Origin: Minisyncoccota bacterium
Lineage (GTDB): Bacteria; Verrucomicrobiota; Lentisphaeria; Oligosphaerales; MVZH01
Assembly: GCA_021734725.1 (NCBI GenBank)
Contig: JAIPIM010000211.1
Span: 1-7,140 of the forward strand
Length of the DNA: 7,140 nt
Reading direction: 5' to 3'
The number at the start of each line of letters is the position of its first letter. The first letter of the stretch is position 1. Shown one piece after another: positions 1 to 5,533 of the stretch. The translations under genes were made by a program, and so were the position numbers. Under the pieces are notes generated by a model. That model did no database searches. It was not told the origin of the DNA and saw only the letters and a list, made by a program, of their open reading frames with translations.

Positions 1-100
1 GAAATAGCGCTACCCTATCCCCGAAACCCTTAAACGCCAAAAACCATGCAAAAAAATGCTTCTAACCTCCTAAAAACAATAATAATCAGATACTACGCAT
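1..100. other. AT-rich segment without a recognisable gene
   Basis: The stretch is clearly richer in A and T than the rest of the window and holds no supported reading frame. On the minus strand it contains AGGAGG (70-65), but no start codon at a useful distance opens a frame of any length. A short ATGC...GCAT-type inverted repeat surrounds an A-run near 47-59. It may be an inter-cassette region or the end of the array. Confidence 0.3.
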
Positions 101-376
101 TTAACGACAGACACTTAACTTTCTATGACCACAATGTAGTTTGTTGTCGGGACCAACTTCCGCTTTTTGCTGGGGAATTAGGATAGTGAGCGGAATAGAC
201 ACCGGTGCCGGTGCCTCCGGCACGGAAAGCAACGAAGGTTTGTCGAGCGCATCCTGTGGCGGTGCAGATGAGAAGAGGGGTGGTGCCATCCGCTGTGTTG
301 CACAACCGGAACATAGCATCACAACGGCTGCCCCGAGTACTCCGACCTGTCTACCGATATTCGCGTTTACCTTCAT
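101..376 (-). CDS. Small predicted lipoprotein, probably the second integron cassette gene
   Basis: This 91-residue protein has a basic N-terminus (MKVNANIGRQ), a hydrophobic stretch at about residues 11-21 and a lipobox-like LCSGC ending at Cys25, so it is probably exported and lipidated. Position -3 of the lipobox is Cys rather than the usual Leu. The mature part is Pro/Ala/Ser-rich, shows no recognisable domain and has four Cys after residue 20 (22, 25, 82, 90). The ATG is well supported: AAGGAGG lies 7 bases upstream (minus strand, 391-385). The gene begins 34 bases after the inferred crossover of the attC at 405-482 and points away from the integrase, as a cassette gene should. It could be an ordinary chromosomal gene, because no attC is recognisable after its stop. 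No function is assigned. Confidence 0.65.
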   Translation of the reverse strand: MKVNANIGRQVGVLGAAVVMLCSGCATQRMAPPLFSSAPPQDALDKPSLLSVPEAPAPVSIPLTILIPQQKAEVGPDNKLHCGHRKLSVCR

Positions 377-410
377 CTCTGGTCCTCCTTGTGTTTTGTT
401 CTCAATCCAA
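101..410 (-). mobile_element. Probable cassette 2, 3' end not located
   Basis: This segment begins on the minus strand with TTGGAT, the bases after the attC crossover, and holds the small lipoprotein gene in the cassette orientation. The expected R'' would be ATCCAAC near or after the stop codon at 103-101. It is absent down to the window edge, so the end given here is only the end of the gene. The cassette may have a degenerate attC or may be fused to other DNA. Confidence 0.45.
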
Positions 411-482
411 CGTCACGCATGAGGCTCAAAATGGCCCGCGTCCGCGCGGGTCATTTTGTAGCTCTCGATGCGTTTGTTGTGC
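405..482 (-). other. attC recombination site of the GIY-YIG cassette
   Basis: Read on the minus strand, the site begins with R''-like GCACAAC (482-476) immediately after the nuclease stop codon and ends with R' GTTGGAT (411-405), a full match to GTTRRRY. R'' matches RYYYAAC at 6 of 7 positions. On the plus strand, which would be the folded bottom strand, the arms pair as follows: AAC 409-411 with GTT 476-478, ACGCAT 415-420 with ATGCGT 468-473, GAG 421-423 with CTC 464-466, GCT 424-426 with AGC 460-462, and 427-440 with 445-458 around a TCCG loop. Between the R and L boxes, GTC (412-414) faces TT (474-475), as in an unpaired central spacer. The bulged bases G467, T463 and T459 all lie on one arm. 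G467 and T459 are 8 bases apart, like the extrahelical G and T of known attC sites. The length of 78 bp is in the normal attC range. Confidence 0.88.
427..458 (-). terminator. Hairpin of the attC core, possibly also a transcription terminator
   Basis: A 14-bp stem (427-440 with 445-458, one G-U pair at 434/451) closes on the tetraloop TCCG. The outer pairs are AAAA on the left and TTTT on the right, so either strand gives a GC-rich stem with a short U stretch, though that stretch lies inside the stem. It follows the nuclease stop codon by 24 bases on the minus strand. Its main role is probably as the terminal stem of the attC site. Termination is a plausible second role and would limit read-through into the lipoprotein gene. 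Confidence 0.45.
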
Positions 483-1304
483 TCAGTTCTTGTTGTATCC
501 GTACTGTCCGCGAGAGAGCAGGACCTGCTTCCAGTGTTGCTCTCTGGCGATCACCGTCTGATCGTCGGTCTTCATGCCGCAGTACTCGAGAAGGGCGAAC
601 CTAAAGTTCTTGCGAGCGTAGTCGAGTCCGTTGCGTTTGATGAGAGCCGTGAGCTCATCATTGTACCCGTGACCGGTGCCAGCGTAGCACTCCCATCTAG
701 ACCAGATGCCGGCAATGCCGTAGGCAGAGCCGACATACCTCTTCCCGTTGCTCGTGTCCGTAATGAGGTATACCCCTTTGGCGTTACCGAGGGCAGTCTT
801 CCAGTCCGTCCGTTGGCGCTTGATTAGGTTTTCCAGCATGGGAAACCCGATGTCGATCCTGTCGTACCCACAGAACGCTTCCCCCGAGTAAGGCTCAGGT
901 AGGATTTCTGCCACGATCAGGTTCGGATAGTGCTTCTCGAAATTGACCGCCTTGGCCCTTCCTGGGCGCTTGAGAGATATCTTCAAGCGCCCCGTGAGGG
1001 CTTGGTAATCGGATACGCGCTCGATCTCGTAACTGTGGGAATTGTCGATGGACTTGCGGGTGACCACTCGGTAGACGCCGCCAAAGAGCCACGTGTCCCG
1101 TTGCGGGTAGAAATCGATAAGGGAGAATATGAACTGTCTGCTGAAGTCATCACGTTTACCGCGCCACGAGTTCCATCCATCCCACTCGGCCCGGTCTCGG
1201 ACAAAGACATCGAGCGGCTGGTCATGCCCATTCCAGCAGGCAAGGTGGAGTTTGAATTCCCCCGGGTCAGCAATCGAGCAGACTTGCGAAAGCGGAATGT
1301 CCAT
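483..1304 (-). CDS. GIY-YIG family nuclease, first integron cassette gene
   Basis: This 273-residue protein has a C-terminal GIY-YIG endonuclease domain (about 175-273) and an N-terminal domain of unknown role (about 1-165). The active-site signature is complete: G177-V-Y179, Y190-V-G192, an Arg at 203 in IWSRW, a candidate metal-binding Glu at 255 (AREQHW) and Asn at 271 in the terminal YGYN. GIY-YIG enzymes cut DNA in restriction, repair and homing systems; the target here is unknown. The N-terminal part resembles unnamed GIY-YIG proteins with a conserved FYPQRDTWLFGGVYRV-like segment (65-80). The ATG is preceded by GAGAGG at a spacing of 6 bases. The gene starts about 20 bases inside the cassette boundary, and its TGA abuts the attC. 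It points away from the integrase gene, so it is probably expressed from an outward cassette promoter. A defence role is only an inference. Confidence 0.88.
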   Translation of the reverse strand: MDIPLSQVCSIADPGEFKLHLACWNGHDQPLDVFVRDRAEWDGWNSWRGKRDDFSRQFIFSLIDFYPQRDTWLFGGVYRVVTRKSIDNSHSYEIERVSDYQALTGRLKISLKRPGRAKAVNFEKHYPNLIVAEILPEPYSGEAFCGYDRIDIGFPMLENLIKRQRTDWKTALGNAKGVYLITDTSNGKRYVGSAYGIAGIWSRWECYAGTGHGYNDELTALIKRNGLDYARKNFRFALLEYCGMKTDDQTVIAREQHWKQVLLSRGQYGYNKN

Positions 1305-1317
1305 TTTTTTCCTCTCA

Positions 1318-1324
1318 GCACAAC
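1318..1324 (-). other. Inferred attI/cassette junction core site
   Basis: Minus-strand GTTGTGC marks the inferred junction between attI and cassette 1. It lies 20 bases upstream of the nuclease ATG and 160 bases from the integrase start, where attI normally sits. It fits GTTRRRY except for T in place of the second purine. Its exact complement is the R'' box of the attC at 476-482. The rest of attI must extend rightward toward the integrase gene but has no boxes that can be called with certainty. Confidence 0.65.
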
Positions 1325-1366
1325 AAGTTATTCATGAGTTTCTCAGGAGCTTCCCGGATGGGATGA

Positions 1367-1384
1367 TATCCTGAAGTAAGGATA
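1367..1384. repeat. Inverted repeat TATCCT-N6-AGGATA
   Basis: Two perfect 6-base arms are separated by 6 bases in the attI/promoter region, just downstream of the candidate outward promoter's -10. It could be an operator for a dimeric regulator, part of attI, or chance. No known LexA-type box was recognised here. Confidence 0.35.
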
Positions 1385-1385
1385 C

Positions 1386-1412
1386 ATTACACCTGGATAT
1401 GGCAGTTGACAA
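1386..1412 (-). promoter_or_regulatory. Candidate cassette promoter (Pc) facing the array
   Basis: On the minus strand, TTGTCA (1412-1407) and TGTAAT (1391-1386) each match the sigma70 hexamers at 5 of 6 positions, but the spacer is only 15 bases. Its position between integrase and first cassette, pointing into the cassettes, is what integrons use to express captured genes. It overlaps the -35 of the integrase promoter, so the two would interfere. The call is tentative because of the short spacer. Confidence 0.35.
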
Positions 1413-1433
1413 ATATTGAAAGGGAAGTACGAT
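1406..1433 (+). promoter_or_regulatory. Integrase promoter (PintI), sigma70-like
   Basis: A perfect -35 TTGACA (1406-1411) is followed after 16 bases by TACGAT (1428-1433), which keeps the conserved T, A, A and T of the -10. Transcription would start near 1440, about 45 bases before the integrase ATG. The gene's ribosome site is GGAAGGGA at 1473-1480. Confidence 0.6.
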
Positions 1434-1483
1434 AGGGTCTGATATTATGACATGCTGCGGGATATGAAATATGGAAGGGATAG

Positions 1484-3031
1484 ATGATGATTCGAGGGCC
1501 GAAGCAGTTATGGGAGAAGTACGACCGATGGATGGCCGCTGGAAGTGTACCGCGAAATGAACAGGCTGAATATCGGAAGTGGCTGCGTTTCTATCTCGAT
1601 TTCTGCACGAAGTACAGTCATGAATACGCTAATCTCGCGAGCTTGGAGCCATTCGTTGAAAAGTTGGCCTCTAAACGTCAGACAGTCGAGCAGCGAGAAC
1701 AGGCGAAGCGGGCGGTTGGGATTTATTACCGGATGATGAAAGAGCCGGAAGCAGGGTGCGGCAACCCGAAGAACCGCCGACAAAAAGCCGACGAACCATC
1801 GAAAAAACCCCGAAGAAGTACCGATGGACCATCGAGGAAATCTCGAGGGACCATCGAAGAAACGTCCAGGAAGCATCGAGGAAGCGTCGAGGGGATTGAT
1901 CACGAGAGGGGGTCGCGGCGTGGAAGCCCCTCCCACGTTAAGGGGTCGCCGGGTGGAACCGCCTCCCACGCTAAGGGGTCGCCGGGTGGAACCGCCTCCC
2001 ACGTTGGAAGGTCGCCGGGTGGAAGCCCCTCCCACGTTGGAGAGGGGGTGTCGTGGCGACGGGAGTTTGCGGCGTTGCGGGAGGCGATCGAGATGCGGCA
2101 TTATTCGCCGCGGACGCTGAAGACGTATCGGGTGTGGGTGCGGAAGCTGCAGGCGTTCACGAGGAGTAAGCCGCCGACCGAGCTGTCGGTCGAGGATGTC
2201 AAGGCGTTTCTGTCGGATCTCGCGGTGAACCGTGGGGTGTCGGCGTCGACCCAGAACCAGGCTTTCAATGCGCTGCTTTTCTTTTTTCGTCACGTCTTGA
2301 ATCGGGAATTCGGTGAGGTCGACGGGGTGGTTCGTGCGAAACGACGGAGGTATATCCCTGTGGTGCTTTCCCGGGACGAAGTCAATGCTGTGATTACGCG
2401 GCTTGAGTCGCCGTATGATTTGGTGGTGAAACTGCTGTACGGATGCGGACTGCGAATCTCGGAGAGCCTGGAGCTTCGCATTGGATGCTTCAATCTGGAT
2501 GCGAGGGTATTGACGGTCCACGATGGAAAAGGTCAGAAAGACCGGACGGTGCCGCTGCCCGAGGTGTTGATTGACGAGATACAGGAGCGATTCAAGCAAT
2601 TATCGAGCCTGCATCGTTCCGATCTGAACAGAGGTTATGGCGGGGTGTTTTTGCCGGCGCAACTGGAGAAGAAGTACAAAAAAGCACCCCGGCAATTCGT
2701 CTGGCAGTGGTTTTTCCCTGCGTCGCGCTTGACGCATGTGAAGAAAGCAAACGAGTATCGGCGCTATCATCTGCAGCCCTCGCATGCGACCAAGGCCATC
2801 CGGGAAGCAGTGCAAGCGGCGGCGATTCCGAAGCGTGTGACGCCGCACACGTTCCGGCATACGTTCGCCAGCCATCTGCTGCGGGCGAACTACGACATCC
2901 GCACGATCCAGGAATTGCTCGGGCACAGCGACGTGAAGACGACCATGATCTACACGCATACGGTTCCGAGCCGGACAAAGAAGGAACGTCGCAGTCCGTT
3001 GGACATTTCCATTGCTCGGTCGTCATGCTGA
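1484..3031 (+). CDS. intI: Integron integrase (IntI-type tyrosine recombinase) with extra N-terminal domain
   Basis: This enzyme would recombine attI and attC sites to capture and shuffle gene cassettes. The catalytic set is complete: R324 (CGLR), K349 (GKG), H455 and R458 (HTFRH), H481 (LLGHSD) and nucleophile Y490 (IYTH). The region at about 386-452, with VFLPAQLEKKY, WQWFFP (407-412) and RRYHL (426-430), is the family-specific IntI insertion between the Lys and His motifs; XerC/XerD lack it. The SAM-like core-binding domain is at about 191-272. At 515 residues it is far longer than usual IntI (about 320-340). The excess is an N-terminal module (about 1-92, YRKWLRFYLDFCTKY-like) plus a repeat linker (94-186). 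The N-terminal module looks like a second core-binding domain, but that is an inference. ATG codons at 1484 and 1487 are both possible; the GGAAGG spacing slightly favours the second. The gene diverges from the cassettes, the normal integron layout. Confidence 0.93.
   Translation: MMIRGPKQLWEKYDRWMAAGSVPRNEQAEYRKWLRFYLDFCTKYSHEYANLASLEPFVEKLASKRQTVEQREQAKRAVGIYYRMMKEPEAGCGNPKNRRQKADEPSKKPRRSTDGPSRKSRGTIEETSRKHRGSVEGIDHERGSRRGSPSHVKGSPGGTASHAKGSPGGTASHVGRSPGGSPSHVGEGVSWRREFAALREAIEMRHYSPRTLKTYRVWVRKLQAFTRSKPPTELSVEDVKAFLSDLAVNRGVSASTQNQAFNALLFFFRHVLNREFGEVDGVVRAKRRRYIPVVLSRDEVNAVITRLESPYDLVVKLLYGCGLRISESLELRIGCFNLDARVLTVHDGKGQKDRTVPLPEVLIDEIQERFKQLSSLHRSDLNRGYGGVFLPAQLEKKYKKAPRQFVWQWFFPASRLTHVKKANEYRRYHLQPSHATKAIREAVQAAAIPKRVTPHTFRHTFASHLLRANYDIRTIQELLGHSDVKTTMIYTHTVPSRTKKERRSPLDISIARSSC
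1763..1894 (+). repeat. Tandem 33-bp repeats, family A, inside the integrase gene
   Basis: Four degenerate in-frame 33-bp units start at 1763, 1796, 1829 and 1862. The last three encode PSKKPRRSTDG, PSRKSRGTIEE and TSRKHRGSVEG. The first (NPKNRRQKADE) is more diverged but keeps matching codons. The peptide is basic and rich in Ser, Arg and Lys, so it is likely a disordered, possibly DNA-binding linker. Confidence 0.75.
1910..2041 (+). repeat. Tandem 33-bp repeats, family B, inside the integrase gene
   Basis: Four well-conserved in-frame 33-bp units start at 1910, 1943, 1976 and 2009. They encode GSRRGSPSHVK, GSPGGTASHAK, GSPGGTASHVG and RSPGGSPSHVG. Copies 2 and 3 are nearly identical in DNA, which suggests recent duplication. 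Each unit contains GTGGAA...CTCCCAC, which can form a short imperfect hairpin. Family B is separated from family A by five codons (IDHER) and has different codons, so the two families seem to have arisen separately. Confidence 0.9.
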
Positions 3032-3079
3032 GTATCGCGGTATACGAGATACCCAGCTGTAGCATTAAGCGACTCAGCG

Positions 3080-3116
3080 AGAAGGCTCTTTAAGCTTTTC
3101 AGCCTCTGAATGTTTT
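3080..3116 (+). terminator. Weak candidate terminator after the integrase
   Basis: AGAAGGCT (3080-3087) pairs with AGCCTCT (3101-3107) with one bulged A around a 13-base loop, followed by TTTT at 3113-3116. The stem is short and the T-run is displaced. A second small hairpin, GGTAT-ACGAG-ATACC, lies at 3039-3053. The 136-base gap to the next gene holds no gene, and no clear promoter for the downstream operon was seen. Confidence 0.3.
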
Positions 3117-3167
3117 ACGTGGAGAGTAGATCAGGCCAATGTTCGCACGGATTCAGGAGTTATTCTG

Positions 3168-4523
3168 ATGGTGATTGTTCCGGCGCGCAAACTCATTATC
3201 TGGTTTGGTGTAACGGTGCTGCCGTTTGCACTGGCGGCTGGGTTGGTTGCTGAAACGCGGGTGTTGTCGGTGGCGATAATGGCCGTGGCGAGTTTGATAT
3301 TTGCGGGGGATGCTATTCTTGCCCCGCTTCGTTTTCGCGGCTTACGGATCGAACTTCCGGAGGCCGCAATATGCATGACCCTGGGAAGAGAGGGGGTGCT
3401 TCGAATACGCGTTGGATGCGAGGAGAAACGCGTTCCCAAGGTGTTGCATCTCGGGCTTGCCTTGCCTCGGGGATTGTCTGCCCGCGAACCGGTGGTACGC
3501 GTGCAATTGCCTGCGGACGCCGACTGGTTTACAGTGGTTTATTCCATCGACGCGACACAGCGCGGCCGCTATACTCTGTCCCGTTGTTATGCGGAGATAT
3601 CTTCCCCGCTCGGCTTCTGGCAGGCGCGGAAAGCGTTTGCGTCATCGTGCGAAGTGCGTGTGTATCCCGATCTCATGCGGGACGGTCGGGATGTCAGTGC
3701 TCTTTTTTTGACGCGTGGAAGCGTGGGCATGCATGCGCAGCGGCAAGTCGGACGCGGAAAAGAGTTCGAGCGTTTGCGGGAGTATGCCCCTGGGGACAAC
3801 TACGATGAGATTTACTGGAAAGCCACGGCCCGGCGCGGAGCGCCGATCACCAAGGTTTTTCAGATTGAACGCACCCAGGAAGTGTATGTGATTGTCGATA
3901 CATCCCGCATGAGTGCACGGTTGTCCGGGGGCGTTGGGAACGATTCCGTCGCGGCCAGGACGCTTTTGGATCGCTATATTGCGTCCGCATTGATTCTCGG
4001 GCTTGCCGCGGAGAAGCAGGGAGACCTGTTTGGGCTTTTAACATTCAGTGACAGAGTGCACACTTTTGTGCGCGCGCGTCATGGCAGACGGCACTACGGA
4101 GTATGTCGTGACGCGCTGTACACGCTGACGCCGTCGATGGTGTCTCCCGATTTCAGTGAATTGTTTTCTTTTATCCGGCTGCGGTTGCGGCGGCGGGCGC
4201 TTCTTGTTTTTCTGACGAGTTTGGATGACCGGGCGGTGGCGGAACAGTTCACGCAAGATCTGGGCATGATTTGTCGTCATCACGTTGTGCTGGTTGCCAT
4301 GGCCCGTCCTGCCACCGCGGTCCCATTGTTTGCGGGGGACGCGCCGGTGACGGACGACGATGTTTATGCACGACTGGGCGGGCATGTGCTCTGGGAGCAG
4401 CTCATGCAGCTGCAACGGGCACTTGAGAAACACAGTGTTCGATTGTCGCTGGTGGATGCTGACACGTTGGCGGGGGAAACCGTTACACGCTATATGAATG
4501 TGAAACAGAGGCAGTTAGTGTGA
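3168..4523 (+). CDS. DUF58 domain protein with von Willebrand A-like region
   Basis: This 451-residue protein has two hydrophobic N-terminal segments (about 9-28 and 32-53), then a beta-rich region and the DUF58 signature at about 198-223: GKEFERLREYAPGDNYDEIYWKA-like, with the LREYxPGD and WKATARR motifs. A von Willebrand A-like fold probably follows (VIVDTSRMS at 241-249). Its metal site looks degenerate, since the DxSxS pattern reads DTSRM. Family members are membrane-anchored, are usually encoded beside MoxR AAA+ ATPases, and are linked to envelope stress and complex assembly, but their biochemistry is poorly known. The ATG is preceded by AGGAG at 3155-3159, 8 bases upstream. Its stop overlaps the next start by four bases (GTGA), so the two are translationally coupled. 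No MoxR gene lies in the window. Confidence 0.9.
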   Translation: MVIVPARKLIIWFGVTVLPFALAAGLVAETRVLSVAIMAVASLIFAGDAILAPLRFRGLRIELPEAAICMTLGREGVLRIRVGCEEKRVPKVLHLGLALPRGLSAREPVVRVQLPADADWFTVVYSIDATQRGRYTLSRCYAEISSPLGFWQARKAFASSCEVRVYPDLMRDGRDVSALFLTRGSVGMHAQRQVGRGKEFERLREYAPGDNYDEIYWKATARRGAPITKVFQIERTQEVYVIVDTSRMSARLSGGVGNDSVAARTLLDRYIASALILGLAAEKQGDLFGLLTFSDRVHTFVRARHGRRHYGVCRDALYTLTPSMVSPDFSELFSFIRLRLRRRALLVFLTSLDDRAVAEQFTQDLGMICRHHVVLVAMARPATAVPLFAGDAPVTDDDVYARLGGHVLWEQLMQLQRALEKHSVRLSLVDADTLAGETVTRYMNVKQRQLV

Positions 4524-5533
4524 TTGTCGATCTTCAGGGATTTCTTCGAGATGCCAGGCCGCAGTGGCGCCGTCTGCACGCTCTGCTTGACACATTGGGG
4601 CGCGATCCCGATCGGCGGCTGAGCCTGGAGGAAGCGAAGACATTGCATTACTTGTACGAGAAAGCTTGTGCCGACCTTGCGAAGCTCACGTTTTTATCCG
4701 CACAGTCGGAAGTGCGCCAGTATCTGGAATCCCTGGTGGCGCGTGCGTACGGGGAGATCCATGAGACGCGGCGCAGTTCCCGTCGTCTGCATCCTCTGAA
4801 TTGGTTCGTGCGCACTTTTCCACGGACATTTCGCAGGCGGATCAAGGCATTCCTGCTGGCTGCAGTGTTAACCGTCGGCGGGGCGTTTTTCGGGGGAGCC
4901 GCGACGGTCCTGGATGCCGATGCGAAGCATGTGCTTATGCCTTTTCCGCATCTCCAGCAACATCCTGCTGACCGCGTGGCGCGCGAGGAAGGGGCTGGCG
5001 CCCAGGATAGATTGGCGGGGGCCAAATCCTGGTTTTCCGCGCGATTGATGACCCACAACACGCGTATTTCCTTTCTGGCCATGGCCCTCGGGATGACATT
5101 TGGCATCGGTACCGGCATCCTTCTTTTCTACAACGGCGTGATTCTCGGAGCAGTTGTCGCGGACTACGTGTTTGCGGGTCAAGCAGTTTTCCTGACGGGG
5201 TGGCTGCTGCCGCATGGGTCTATTGAAATCCCTGCCGTCCTGATTGCCGGGCAGGCGGGATTTGTGCTTGCCGGTGCCCTCATCGGCTGGGGTGCCCCCG
5301 TTTCAATGCGGCACCGATTGCGTACCATCGCACCGGACGTTCTGACGCTGATTGGCGGCGTGGCCATTTTGCTGGTTTGGGCCGGTGTTATTGAAGCCTT
5401 CTTCTCTCAGTATCATGCACCGTTGCTGCCCTACTGGATCAAGATCGCTTTCGGGGCGGCAGAGCTTCTTGTCCTTGTGCTCTTTCTGTCGCTGTCGGGA
5501 AAACATTGCGAGAACCAAGGGGACCCTGCCTGA
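4520..5533 (+). CDS. SpoIIM-family (stage II sporulation protein M-like) integral membrane protein
   Basis: This 337-residue membrane protein has a soluble helical N-terminus (about 1-105). Hydrophobic segments follow at about 109-130, 182-205, 206-227, 236-257, 272-294 and 306-326. The sequence LLPHGSIEIPAVLIAGQAGF (229-248) is the hallmark of the SpoIIM/DUF95 family. In Bacillus, SpoIIM is part of the engulfment machinery with peptidoglycan hydrolases. In non-sporulating bacteria the homologues sit beside DUF58, MoxR and RDD genes and have no established function. Translation starts at a GTG (4520) overlapping the DUF58 stop, with GAGG at 4508-4511 as the ribosome site. The stop TGA shares its A with the next ATG, so coupling continues. 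Confidence 0.88.
   Translation: MIVDLQGFLRDARPQWRRLHALLDTLGRDPDRRLSLEEAKTLHYLYEKACADLAKLTFLSAQSEVRQYLESLVARAYGEIHETRRSSRRLHPLNWFVRTFPRTFRRRIKAFLLAAVLTVGGAFFGGAATVLDADAKHVLMPFPHLQQHPADRVAREEGAGAQDRLAGAKSWFSARLMTHNTRISFLAMALGMTFGIGTGILLFYNGVILGAVVADYVFAGQAVFLTGWLLPHGSIEIPAVLIAGQAGFVLAGALIGWGAPVSMRHRLRTIAPDVLTLIGGVAILLVWAGVIEAFFSQYHAPLLPYWIKIAFGAAELLVLVLFLSLSGKHCENQGDPA
5517..5523 (+). promoter_or_regulatory. Ribosome binding site that fixes the RDD gene start
   Basis: AAGGGGA lies 9 bases before the ATG at 5533, inside the end of the SpoIIM-like gene. It supports the ATG over the upstream TTG at 5506, which would add nine residues and lacks a comparable site. Confidence 0.55.

Larger units (their letters stand above)
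411..1323 (-). mobile_element. Integron gene cassette 1 (nuclease gene plus attC)
   Basis: The cassette is delimited by two crossover points of the G|TT type on the minus strand: G1324|T1323 at GTTGTGC and G411|T410 at GTTGGAT. This gives a 913-bp unit holding one gene and its attC. If circularised, the R' box becomes G plus TTGTGC, which is a perfect complement of the cassette's own R'' GCACAAC. This matches the known behaviour of integron cassettes, where the last six bases of each R' belong to the next cassette. Only the 5' boundary is unusual, since GTTGTGC departs from GTTRRRY at one position. Confidence 0.8.

Noticed and set aside
60..149. A possible second attC between TTCTAAC (60-66) and GTTGTCG (143-149) flanking the lipoprotein stop
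   Set aside because: GTTGTCG is preceded by ATGTAGTTT, reminiscent of the first attC. The opposite arm does not pair in the attC pattern, and the R boxes are not complementary to the cassette's own R' GTTGGAT.
300..306. Another GCACAAC on the plus strand as a cassette boundary
   Set aside because: It lies within the coding sequence of the lipoprotein right at the lipobox codons, with no stem or partner box nearby.
1910..2041. GTTGGAA, GTTGGAG and GTTAAGG in the repeats as integrase core sites
   Set aside because: They resemble GTTRRRY but all lack the final pyrimidine. They are simply part of the codons in each repeat unit.
1910..2041. The 33-bp repeats as a CRISPR array
   Set aside because: The units are directly adjacent with no variable spacers, and they are translated in frame within the integrase.
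1508..2599. A 363-codon open frame on the minus strand across the integrase gene
   Set aside because: It is antisense to a gene with a full recombinase motif set. It stays open partly because the 33-bp repeats are multiples of three, and its product is a low-complexity Arg/Pro/Gly sequence with no ribosome site.
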